This document shows positions 29,290-35,814 of a stretch of DNA of 35,814 nucleotides, piece by piece (position 1 is the stretch's first letter; the number at the start of each line of letters is the position of its first letter). Source of the DNA: Acidobacteria bacterium Ga0077522 (GTDB lineage: Bacteria; Acidobacteriota; Vicinamibacteria; Vicinamibacterales; Vicinamibacteraceae); assembly GCA_001464065.1 (NCBI GenBank), contig LNDN01000120.1, positions 1 through 35,814 on the forward strand. The letters are read 5' to 3'. Position numbers and translations under genes: made by a program. The notes under the pieces are model-generated. The model ran no database searches. It was given only the letters and a program-made list of their open reading frames with translations, and was not told where the DNA came from.

Positions 29290-32178
29290 TCAGGGCCTGG
29301 TCTGGCGCCGACGCTCGGCGTCGCGCAGCTCGGTGAGCGTCCGGCCAAGCAGCTTGATCTGCTCGCCGTAGGCGGCCCAGTCACCTGCACGCTGGGCATC
29401 CATCGCGCGCCGGTAGGCGGCCTCGGCCTGCTGGACGAGCGCGTCGGTCGTCTGCGGTCCTGCCGTGGGCTGCGGACTCGCCGGCAGCGCGGGTGTCCCG
29501 GAGGCGCCGGGGACCGGGGTGGCACCCGTGGCGCTGGCCGGCGTCTCGCCCGGCGCGGCGGCGGTGCCGGCGGTCTGGGCGTTGGCCAGCAGCAGGTCGG
29601 CGGCCCTGACGGCCGCGGCATCGACCGAGGTGGTCGGCGGCGTCGATCCATCGGCCGGGAAGATGCGGTCGAGGGCCTCGGCCAGCGTCTCGGCCATGAC
29701 GATGCGGTCCTGGTGGGCGACGATCACGCGATTGAGTTCGGGGATCTGGCCGCCCGACGCGCGCAGGTACAGCGGCCGGATGTAGATCAGCGACTCCTCG
29801 ATCGGGATCACCAGCAGCGTGCCCTGAATCACCTGCGAGCCCTGCTGGTTCCACAGCGTGATCTGCGGGGCGATGGCCTGGTCCTGGTTGATGCGCGCGA
29901 CGACCTGGCGCGGACCGAACACGACCTTCTGCTTCGGGAACTGGAAGACGGCCAGCTTGCCGTAGTGCTCGCGATCGCTGCGCGCGATCATCCAGGCGGC
30001 CAGGTTGTCCTTCTGCCGCGGCGTGAACGGCAGCATCTGGATGAACTCGGCGCCCTGCTCGCCCGGCAGCTTCATGATCGTGTAGTACGGCTCCATCCGC
30101 ACGGGCTGGTCGCCGATGTCGATCGAGGGCACCTCCCACTGGTCTTCCTTGTTGTAGAAGACCGCCGCGCCCTGCATGTGGTAGGTCGCGAACATGTGGG
30201 CCTGCAGCGCGAAGATGTCCTGCGGGTAGCGCAGGCGCGCGCGCAGCGACGCCGGCATGGCGTCCAGCGGCAGCAGCAGGCCGGGGAAGATGCGGGCGTA
30301 GGTCTGGGCGATCGGGTCGGACGGATCGACGAGGTAGAACCGCGTCGTGCCGTGGTAGGCGTCGATGACCACCTTGATCGAGTTCCGGATGTAGTTGGTG
30401 CCGCCGCCGGTGATCGACGCGTTGGTCGCGCTGGTCACCGCGCGCGAGTACGGGTAGCGGTTGCTCGTCGTGTAGGCATCCTGGATCCAGTACAGGCGGC
30501 CATCGGCGATGGCCATGTACGGGTCCTGGTCGTAGGTCAGGAACGGCGCGATCTTGCGCACGCGCTCGCTGATGCGGCGGTAGTAGAGCACCCGGCTGTC
30601 CGGGCGCAGGTCGTCCGACAGCAGGGCCTTGCCCGAGCCGAAGCGGATGGCGAACAGCAGCTTGCGCCAGAACGACCCCACCGAGACGCCGCCATCGCCC
30701 TTGTACTCGGCAAACACGTTGTCCTCGCCCGACGGGTAGTGGAACTCCTTCGTGTTGGTCCGGACGAAGACGTGATCGTTCGAGAGCTCGCCGAAGTAGA
30801 TCGACGGCTCGTCGACCTTGAGGTCCACCGAGGACTCCGGCGGCAGGTTCTTGATGAACAGGATGGGCAGCCCCTCGGGGGTCACCTCGTTGACCGGGCC
30901 GAGGGTCAGGCCGTAGCCGTGGGTGAAGGTCAGCTGCTCGTTGATCCACGTCCGGTTCGGCAGGCTCTCCGAGTTGAGCTCGCGGGCCGAGAGCATGATC
31001 TGCCGATAGCGGCCATCGATCATGTAGCGGTCGTTGTCCACCGAGACGAAGTCGTAGTAGGTGCGAATCTCCTGGATCTGGGAGAAGGTGTCGAGCAGCG
31101 GCTGGTGGTCCCACAGCGGCACGTTGTCGATGGTGTCGGCGTTGCGGTCGAGGTCGGCGCGCGTCAGCGTCACGTCCCCCGAGAGCTGCCGCTCTTCGAC
31201 CGTGTCCAGCCCGAAGGCCGCGCGCGTCGCCGCGATGTTGTGCTGGATGTACGGCGTCTCGCGCACCTGCTCGTTCGGCGCGACGTAGACCCGCTGGATG
31301 AAGGTGGCATACACGCTGCCGCCGAGCGAGATCGCGACGTAGCCGCCGACGGCCATCGCAATCGGCCACAACCGCACGCTGAACGCCTGGACCACCGCCA
31401 GCACGGCGCCGAGCACGCCGACCGCGGCCAGCAGCCGCAGGGCCGGAATCCGCGCGTGCACGTCGGTGTACGACGGGCCGGTGATGATGCCCGACGGCTC
31501 GAACAGCTGCTGCGGGATTTCGAGCCAGTCGCCGAAGGCCAGCGCCAGCAGCAGCAGGCCCAGCAGGAGCGACAGGTGGCGCCGCGTGCTCTCCGTGATG
31601 AACACACCCCGCCCGATGCGCAGCCCGAGGTTGCCGGCCAGGGCATAGGCCGCCGCCGTCGCGATCACCGCCAGCAGCGACATCGAGAAGAACAGCCCTT
31701 GCAGCAACGACAGGAACGGCCAGCGGAACAGGTAGTACGACACGTCGTAGCCGAGCACCGGATCGACCTGTCCGAACGGCACCGCCTGCGTGTACGCCAG
31801 GTAGCTGCTCCAGCCCGACGAGGCGTAGCCGGCCAGCAGCAGCGCCAGCAGACCCGAGGCCAGCCACACCACCGGGCGCAGCCGCCGGGGCTGCAGGGAG
31901 ATCGTCCGCGGTCCTTCGGGCGTGACGACCACGATGTTGCGCAGGGGCACGGCGCTGAGCGCGACGAAGAGATTGAAGGCGAGGAAGAGCCCGGCCACCA
32001 CGAACACGGTGCTGCCCATCGCCGAGCGGGCCGTCAGCGACTTGAGGAACACGGGCCGGTAGCCGACCTCGGCAAACCACAGCCAATCCGTGTAGAACTC
32101 CGCAAACGACGGGATCGCCATCAACAGGAAGACGCCGAGGGCGAACAGCGGTGCGCGGGGAATGTCTCGGATGGCCAT
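29290..32178 (-). CDS. UPF0182-family large membrane protein
   Basis: Protein of 962 residues. The N-terminal 300 residues hold about seven membrane segments (ALGVFLLMAIPSFAEFY, VFVVAGLFLAFNLFVALS, VVWLASGLLALLLAGY and others). A large soluble domain (about 320-880) contains family landmarks such as ATRAAFGLD, NVPLWDHQPLLDTFSQIQEIRTYYDF and YMIDGRYRQIMLSARE. A Pro/Ala/Thr linker (about 890-925) leads to a helical tail (QQAEAAYRRAMDAQRAGDW). UPF0182 proteins are widespread in Actinobacteria, Cyanobacteria and Acidobacteria and have no settled function. ATG 32178 has TACAAT eleven bases upstream; AAGGG in that gap could also serve as a ribosome site. The GNAT gene ends ten bases upstream. Confidence 0.9.
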   Translation of the reverse strand: MAIRDIPRAPLFALGVFLLMAIPSFAEFYTDWLWFAEVGYRPVFLKSLTARSAMGSTVFVVAGLFLAFNLFVALSAVPLRNIVVVTPEGPRTISLQPRRLRPVVWLASGLLALLLAGYASSGWSSYLAYTQAVPFGQVDPVLGYDVSYYLFRWPFLSLLQGLFFSMSLLAVIATAAAYALAGNLGLRIGRGVFITESTRRHLSLLLGLLLLALAFGDWLEIPQQLFEPSGIITGPSYTDVHARIPALRLLAAVGVLGAVLAVVQAFSVRLWPIAMAVGGYVAISLGGSVYATFIQRVYVAPNEQVRETPYIQHNIAATRAAFGLDTVEERQLSGDVTLTRADLDRNADTIDNVPLWDHQPLLDTFSQIQEIRTYYDFVSVDNDRYMIDGRYRQIMLSARELNSESLPNRTWINEQLTFTHGYGLTLGPVNEVTPEGLPILFIKNLPPESSVDLKVDEPSIYFGELSNDHVFVRTNTKEFHYPSGEDNVFAEYKGDGGVSVGSFWRKLLFAIRFGSGKALLSDDLRPDSRVLYYRRISERVRKIAPFLTYDQDPYMAIADGRLYWIQDAYTTSNRYPYSRAVTSATNASITGGGTNYIRNSIKVVIDAYHGTTRFYLVDPSDPIAQTYARIFPGLLLPLDAMPASLRARLRYPQDIFALQAHMFATYHMQGAAVFYNKEDQWEVPSIDIGDQPVRMEPYYTIMKLPGEQGAEFIQMLPFTPRQKDNLAAWMIARSDREHYGKLAVFQFPKQKVVFGPRQVVARINQDQAIAPQITLWNQQGSQVIQGTLLVIPIEESLIYIRPLYLRASGGQIPELNRVIVAHQDRIVMAETLAEALDRIFPADGSTPPTTSVDAAAVRAADLLLANAQTAGTAAAPGETPASATGATPVPGASGTPALPASPQPTAGPQTTDALVQQAEAAYRRAMDAQRAGDWAAYGEQIKLLGRTLTELRDAERRRQTRP

Positions 32179-32187
32179 GGGGAGCCC

Positions 32188-32754
32188 TTATTGTAGGGTG
32201 TCTCCCGCGATGGGCTCGGCGCTGATGTGCCACACGTCGTGGACCAGGGCCGCGTGCAGGACCGCCCCTCGGGGCCGCATCCCGATGCGCCTGGCCACCG
32301 CCTGCGAGGCGCCGTTCTCCGGCCGGATGAGCGCGACCACCTCGGCCATCGCCCCATGACGCAGCCCGAGCGTCACGCAGGCGCGCGCGGCCTCGGTCGC
32401 ATACCCGTGGCCCCAGGCCTGGCGCGTGAAGTGATAGCCGAGCTCCAGGTGCGTCTCGCCGCCGAAGACGCGCACCTGCAGTCCGCAGTCGCCCAGGAAC
32501 TCCGGGCGGCCACCGCGGTCATCCGCGCGCAGCACCGCGAGCAGGCCCGTGCCGTGCTGCTGATAGCGATCGATGGTGCGGCGCAGCCACTGCTCGGATT
32601 CGACCCGGGTCATCACGCGCGGGAAGTGCCGCATGACGACGGGGTCGGCCAGCATCGCCGCCAGCGCATCGAGGTGCGAGAGGTCGAGGGGCACGAGCAC
32701 CAGCCGCGCGGTGCGCAGCGGCAGGTGCTCGTGCAGGCGAAGCGGAAACGGCAT
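32188..32754 (-). CDS. GNAT-family N-acetyltransferase (RimJ/RimL type)
   Basis: Acetyl-CoA-dependent acetyltransferase of 188 residues. N-terminal LPLRTARLVLVPLDLSHL, a long middle helix region, GDCGLQVRVFGGETHLELGYHF, then the pyrophosphate-loop motif QAWGHGYATEAARACV and ENGASQAVARRIGMRPRG give the RimJ/RimL-like fold. Targets of such enzymes range from ribosomal protein N-termini to small amines; none is indicated here. Start is uncertain: ATG 32754 is used, GTG 32778 would add eight residues; neither has a good ribosome site. Its stop codon overlaps the -10 box of the UPF0182 gene. It lies 78 bases after the TIM-barrel gene. Confidence 0.85.
   Translation of the reverse strand: MPFPLRLHEHLPLRTARLVLVPLDLSHLDALAAMLADPVVMRHFPRVMTRVESEQWLRRTIDRYQQHGTGLLAVLRADDRGGRPEFLGDCGLQVRVFGGETHLELGYHFTRQAWGHGYATEAARACVTLGLRHGAMAEVVALIRPENGASQAVARRIGMRPRGAVLHAALVHDVWHISAEPIAGDTLQ
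32190..32195 (-). promoter_or_regulatory. -10 box of the UPF0182 gene
   Basis: Minus-strand TACAAT, eleven bases before ATG 32178. The box is made of the last codons of the GNAT gene (CTA CAA TAA), so the end of one gene is the promoter of the next. Confidence 0.45.
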
Positions 32755-32832
32755 GTGGCTGGCAGGGAGGGCCCGCACGGCGACCTGTCCGCCAGAGCCG
32801 CAGGCGACGGCGGAGGCGTCCCTCCCATCTGG

Positions 32833-33753
32833 CTAGCGCCCGGGACCAGCCGCCAGCGACTTGAGGTAGGCGAGGCCGGCCGGGACGTTCTTGTCCGGCT
32901 CCGGCGACTCTTCCTCGATGATGTGCCACTGCACCGCGGTGCCACGGGCCGCTTCCACGACGCCCTTGACGTTCACTTCCCCCGACCCGAGCGCGACGCT
33001 CGTGTCGTCGGGGGCGTGGCCGGTCCAGTCCTTCTTCGTGCCCGGCTTCATGTCCTTCATGTGCGTCAGCACGAAGCGATCGGGATGGGCCTTCAACAGG
33101 GCCACGGGATCGGCGCTGCCGTGGTGGGCCCAGAAGATGTCGAGCTCGAACTTCACGGCCTTCGGATCGGTCTGGGCCAGGACCATGTCGAACAGCGTCC
33201 GCGTGGCGGTGCCGGGGGCGAACTCGAAGCCGTGCGGGTGGTAGAAGAACTGCAGGCCGGCCGCCGCGGCGTGCGTGCCGGCGGCGTTGAAGGCGGCGAT
33301 GGCGGCCTTCGCGTCGGCCTCGTCGAACGTGCCCTCGTGCGGGAACCACGCGTTGCCGATGTACTGCACCCCGTAGAACTTCGCATCGTCGAGCAGCTTC
33401 GCCGAGTCGGTCGGGCTGGCGAGCAGCTTGATGTCCGTGTGCATCGACACGGGCGTCAGGCCGGCCTTGCCGAGCTCCGCCTTGAACTGCTCGCGGGTGA
33501 GCCCGTAGGTGCCGGCCAGCTCCACGTGCGTGAAGCCCATGCCCTTGATCTTGGCCAGCGTGGCCGGCACGCCGTTGGCCTTGAAGCTGTCCCGGAAGCT
33601 GTAGAGCTGCAGGGCGATCGGGTTCTTGTACAGCGGGCCTTGTTGCACCAGGCCGGCGCCAGCCGCGGCCACCGACGTCTCCGGGGTCATGGTGCCGACG
33701 CCCACGAGTGCGGACGCCACCGCCACGACCAGCAGGGATTGAACGAGTCTCAT
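32833..33753 (-). CDS. Secreted sugar phosphate isomerase/epimerase-type TIM-barrel protein
   Basis: Protein of 306 residues of the xylose-isomerase-like TIM-barrel superfamily (AP endonuclease 2 family). A signal peptide (QSLLVVAVASALVGVGT) shows export, which differs from the cytoplasmic members. Core landmarks: IALQLYSFRDSF, GFTHVELAGTYG, PVSMHTDIKLL, GLQFFYHPHGFEF, VKFELDIFWAHHG and VLTHMKDM. His and Glu/Asp residues in these strands are placed as in divalent-metal sugar isomerases. The terminal WHIIEEESPE fits the family as well. Such exported proteins are common in Acidobacteria and Planctomycetes and may act on sugars in the periplasm; the substrate is unknown. AAGGAG lies six bases before ATG 33753. 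Confidence 0.85.
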   Translation of the reverse strand: MRLVQSLLVVAVASALVGVGTMTPETSVAAAGAGLVQQGPLYKNPIALQLYSFRDSFKANGVPATLAKIKGMGFTHVELAGTYGLTREQFKAELGKAGLTPVSMHTDIKLLASPTDSAKLLDDAKFYGVQYIGNAWFPHEGTFDEADAKAAIAAFNAAGTHAAAAGLQFFYHPHGFEFAPGTATRTLFDMVLAQTDPKAVKFELDIFWAHHGSADPVALLKAHPDRFVLTHMKDMKPGTKKDWTGHAPDDTSVALGSGEVNVKGVVEAARGTAVQWHIIEEESPEPDKNVPAGLAYLKSLAAGPGR

Positions 33754-33780
33754 CGACGCTCCTTGGAAGAGATCGTCCGG

Positions 33781-33786
33781 AGTATA
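33781..33786 (-). promoter_or_regulatory. -10 box of the TIM-barrel gene
   Basis: Minus-strand TATACT, 27 bases before ATG 33753, leaving a short leader that includes the AAGGAG ribosome site. No clear -35 box. Confidence 0.45.
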
Positions 33787-33834
33787 GCCCCGCGGCTTCG
33801 ACGCCCGGCCCTACCCTTCGCCCTTTCCCGTTCC

Positions 33835-33918
33835 GGTGCCCGGTGCCCGGTGCCCGACTCCCGACTCCCGACTCCCGACTCCCGACTCCCGACTCCCGAC
33901 TCCCGACTCCCGACTCCC
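33835..33918 (+). repeat. 7-bp tandem array, GGTGCCC then GACTCCC
   Basis: Twelve units in exact phase: GGTGCCC three times (33835-33855), GACTCCC nine times without a mismatch (33856-33918). It lies between divergent genes and ends 34 bases before the porin start codon. Perfect identity of nine units suggests recent expansion or active slippage. Confidence 0.93.
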
Positions 33919-33952
33919 GATCGGTATGACGTTCGTGTAAACGTAGAGAGGC

Positions 33953-35119
33953 GTGCGTGGACGACTGCTGCTGCTGGCGGGCCTGATGGCGACACTCCTC
34001 GGGCCGAGTCAGGCCGCGGGCCAGGTGACCTATGGCGCCGAGGGCCTCCGCGTCGCGACGCCCGATGGTGATTTCACGGCCGTGGTCGGCGTCCGCAATC
34101 AGATCCGGTTCACCACGCCGTTCGCGGTGGTGCCCGCCGACGCCGACGAGGTCGGGGTGAAGGTCGGCGACGACTATCGCGTGTTCCGATCGCGCCTGCG
34201 GGTCAACGGGCACGTCTTCTCGCCGCGCCTGCGCTACCAGTTCCAGGCCGACTTCGTCGAGGAGCGGATTCGCGACCTCAGCGTCACGTGGGAGGCGCGC
34301 CCGTGGCTGCGTCTGCGAGCGGGCCGCTGGAAGGCCGCGCTCAACCGTGAGCGCATCGAGTCCTCCGGCGCCCAGCTGCTCGTCGATCGATCCATCCTCG
34401 ACCGCTGGTTCACCCTCGGACGACAGCAGGGCGTGGAGGTGTCGGGTGGCCTCGGTGGCACGCGTCCCCGTGGCGGCACCTACTTCCTCGGGGCCTTTCG
34501 CAGCGTGGACGCGAAGGGCGGCCCGGCGCTCCCGGTGTGGCTCGGCCGCTACGAGTGGACGTGGGCGGGTCGCGAACTGCCGTCCTGGCAGGGCGATCCC
34601 GACGCCTCGCGTGAACTCCTGCTGGCCCTCGGGTCGACTGTTGCCCGCACGGAAGGCGCCTTCGCGTTCTACCAGGGGTCGGGCGTCGGCGCGACGCTGC
34701 CGCTGTTTCCCGCGGGGTCGCCCGATCGCTTCCGCACCCGGCACTACGCCGGCGATGTCGCGCTGAAGTGGCGCGGCGTCTCGGCACAGGCCGAGGTGCA
34801 TCGCAAGGAGGTGCGACGCATCGCCGCCGGTGATCGCCGCACCCTCCGTGGCGCCTACCTGCAGGGCGGCGTGCTCGCCTCCACGGTGTGGGCGCGTTTG
34901 CCGACGCGACTCGAGCTGGCCGCGCGCGCGGCCTGGATCGACCCGCACGATGCCCTCGCCGACAACCACCACGACGAGCGGGTCGTGGGCGTCAACTGGT
35001 ACGTGCTCGGGCATCGCCACAAGATCGCGGCCGACATCTCCCGCCTGCGTTTCACCACACCGACGGGCGTGCGTGCCACCGACAGACGCACGCGCCTGCA
35101 GTGGGAAGTCACCTTCTGA
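33953..35119 (+). CDS. Outer-membrane porin, phosphate-selective porin O/P type
   Basis: Barrel protein of 388 residues. Signal peptide (LLLLAGLMATLLGPSQAAG) is followed by VTYGAEGLRVATPDGDFTAVVGVRNQIRF, the entry pattern of the OprO/OprP family, and then alternating strands such as FRSRLRVNGHVFSPRLRYQFQADF and LRLRAGRWKAALNRERI. It ends with TRLQWEVTF, a terminal Phe as in most outer-membrane porins. The substrate is unknown; the family includes phosphate and pyrophosphate porins. GTG 33953 is used; AGAGAGG is close upstream. The 12-unit heptamer array sits in its promoter area. Confidence 0.85.
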   Translation: MRGRLLLLAGLMATLLGPSQAAGQVTYGAEGLRVATPDGDFTAVVGVRNQIRFTTPFAVVPADADEVGVKVGDDYRVFRSRLRVNGHVFSPRLRYQFQADFVEERIRDLSVTWEARPWLRLRAGRWKAALNRERIESSGAQLLVDRSILDRWFTLGRQQGVEVSGGLGGTRPRGGTYFLGAFRSVDAKGGPALPVWLGRYEWTWAGRELPSWQGDPDASRELLLALGSTVARTEGAFAFYQGSGVGATLPLFPAGSPDRFRTRHYAGDVALKWRGVSAQAEVHRKEVRRIAAGDRRTLRGAYLQGGVLASTVWARLPTRLELAARAAWIDPHDALADNHHDERVVGVNWYVLGHRHKIAADISRLRFTTPTGVRATDRRTRLQWEVTF

Positions 35120-35201
35120 TCAGCCTCGGATCGCGCGGCGGCCACGGCCATGTCGCCCGCACGATCGACGAGATTGTGATGCTCGACGAAAAGTTTGCGG
35201 G

Positions 35202-35207
35202 TATGCT
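35202..35207 (+). promoter_or_regulatory. Possible -10 box of the histone-like gene
   Basis: TATGCT, about 95 bases before ATG 35303. No good -35 match at 16-18 bases. If used, the mRNA has a leader of about 90 bases carrying the two hairpins at 35235-35283. Confidence 0.3.
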
Positions 35208-35234
35208 CGTGCCACAATCCTGCAGATTTCCTTA

Positions 35235-35283
35235 CGCAGTACCGATACTGCGGAGAAGGAACGACGAGCCCGCGCGTGCGGGC
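35235..35283 (+). promoter_or_regulatory. Two hairpins in the leader of the histone-like gene
   Basis: First hairpin: CGCAGTA, loop CCGA, TACTGCG (35235-35252). Second: GCCCGC, loop GCGT, GCGGGC (35268-35283). Both have perfect stems with four-base loops. The ribosome site GGAGG follows about 10 bases later. They may control mRNA stability or translation. Confidence 0.5.
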
Positions 35284-35302
35284 GCATTGCATTGGAGGCA
35301 CG

Positions 35303-35776
35303 ATGAACGACGTGAACGAGACGATCGACGCTGGCGCCACGCCGGCCCCCGAAGTGGCCCCGGTGGCCGACGCCACCCCCGCGCCCGCGCCGAAGGCCGT
35401 GAAGAAGGCCGCGAAGAAGGCTGCCGCCGCCCCGAAGGCCGCGGCGAAGAAGCCTGCGGCGAAGAAGGCCACGAAGAAGGCCGCGAAGAAGGTCGGCCCG
35501 AAGAAGGCCGCCCGCAAGGCCGCCACCAAGGTCGATCGCAAGGCCGGCAAGGCCGCCGCGAAGAAGGCCGCGACCAAGGCGCCCGCTCGCAAGGCCGCCA
35601 AGGCGTCGCGCAAGGCCGTGAAGGCCCGCTCGACGAAGAAGGCCGCCCCGAAGAAGGTCGCGAAGAAGGCCGCCACCAGGAAGGCGCCGGCTCGCGTCGC
35701 GCGCAAGGCCGCCGCGAAGAAGGTCACCGTGGCCCGCAAGGCCGCGCGCAAGACCAGGGGCACCAAGCGCCGCTGA
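35303..35776 (+). CDS. Histone H1-like Lys/Ala-rich DNA-binding protein
   Basis: Protein of 157 residues. A short acidic, Pro/Ala-rich head (residues 1-31, ending APAPK) is followed by about 125 residues of KKA, AKK, RKA and PAKK repeats to the end (TRGTKRR). This composition matches the bacterial H1-like proteins (AlgP/AlgR3, Hc1/Hc2-like tails) that bind and compact DNA non-specifically. No folded domain is seen. Repeat codons are mostly AAG and GCC. GGAGG lies about five bases before ATG 35303. The long leader with two hairpins suggests post-transcriptional control. The gene family is clear; its effect on chromosome packing is inference. Confidence 0.88.
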   Translation: MNDVNETIDAGATPAPEVAPVADATPAPAPKAVKKAAKKAAAAPKAAAKKPAAKKATKKAAKKVGPKKAARKAATKVDRKAGKAAAKKAATKAPARKAAKASRKAVKARSTKKAAPKKVAKKAATRKAPARVARKAAAKKVTVARKAARKTRGTKRR

Positions 35777-35793
35777 GTGGCGCTCGCCCCCGC

Positions 35794-35812
35794 TGTGTCA
35801 TAGCTCGACACA
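35794..35812. other. Dyad after the histone-like gene
   Basis: TGTGTC, ATAGCTC, GACACA: a perfect 6-bp inverted repeat 17 bases after the stop, cut off from its context by the window end. It could be a terminator for the histone-like gene or an operator for the next gene. Confidence 0.3.
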
Positions 35813-35814
35813 TG

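Noticed and set aside
29209-32196. 995-codon open frame on the plus strand opposite the UPF0182 gene
   Set aside because: Composition is Arg/His/Gln/Gly-rich with no domains, as expected of the antisense of a high-GC gene; the minus-strand frame has clear family motifs.
33835-33918. CRISPR-like array
   Set aside because: Units are only 7 bases with no spacers and no cas genes nearby; it is a simple tandem repeat.
34855-35811. 318-codon minus-strand frame opposite the histone-like gene, rich in Phe/Ala with membrane-like runs
   Set aside because: The AAG/GCC repeats of the histone-like gene read as CTT/GGC on the other strand and mimic hydrophobic runs; the plus frame has a ribosome site and family composition.
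1-35814. tRNA, rRNA or prophage/insertion-sequence genes
   Set aside because: Looked for cloverleaf-like segments, rRNA landmarks and transposase motifs on both strands; none seen by eye.

Overview
The window is about 68-70% GC (estimated by eye) and carries roughly 28 densely packed genes on both strands, with no rRNA, tRNA, phage or insertion-sequence genes. The gene set suggests an Acidobacteriota chromosome, most likely the Vicinamibacteria branch (Luteitalea-like). Pointers are a VWA protein with an RNLTRNDFQILENG segment, a 962-residue UPF0182 membrane protein, an LecA-like lectin-domain secreted protein, a SpoIIE-type phosphatase, and a Lys/Ala-rich histone-H1-like protein at the right edge. 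The taxonomy is inference from gene content, not from a marker gene.

Layout: 1-3550 (minus) holds a VWA protein, an OmpA-type lipoprotein and a sensor kinase that runs off the left edge. 3843-12524 (mostly plus) holds an alanine-type aminotransferase, a large polytopic membrane protein, a PAS kinase/NarL-type regulator pair, a DUF5658-like protein, a KBL-type acyltransferase, a small lipoprotein (minus) and a SpoIIE phosphatase. 12698-18231 holds an M1 aminopeptidase, an orphan NuoG-like gene with a broken 3' end, and a secreted lectin-domain protein. 18228-21814 holds a diacylglycerol-kinase-like protein (minus), a membrane GAF protein (plus) and a double-PDZ secreted protein (minus). 21970-26733 holds glutamine synthetase, a broken receiver-domain gene, an LD-carboxypeptidase-like protein (minus) and a second copy of the polytopic membrane-protein family. 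26761-35776 holds a vanadium-haloperoxidase-like protein lacking its metal-ligand histidine, an outer-membrane barrel, UPF0182, a GNAT acetyltransferase, a secreted TIM-barrel protein, a porin and the histone-like gene. Most neighbours are functionally unrelated; the real operon is the kinase/regulator pair at 7152-8902, joined by an ATGA overlap.

The most interesting material is between genes. (1) A nested palindromic element fills the whole 263-bp gap between glnA and the next reading frame. Its outer arms are AT-rich 7-bp-periodic repeats, and its core is a pair of inverted REP-type hairpins headed by GTAG. A sister of the outer arm follows the stop codon at 8902, and a second copy of the REP pair lies between convergent genes at 28414-28515, with compensatory changes in the stems. 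(2) Further 7-bp tandem arrays (GGTTCCC/GACTCCC, GGTGCCC/GACTCCC, GGAGGAC, CCTGAGC) sit just upstream of genes. They resemble in form the heptameric STRR repeats of heterocystous cyanobacteria. (3) Many genes have a TAnnnT -10 box only 6-11 bases before the start codon and no Shine-Dalgarno sequence, the layout of leaderless transcription. It includes one divergent pair with start codons only 23 bases apart and overlapping -10 boxes. Two genes (NuoG-like, receiver) carry internal frame-breaking losses that are either real decay or assembly error.
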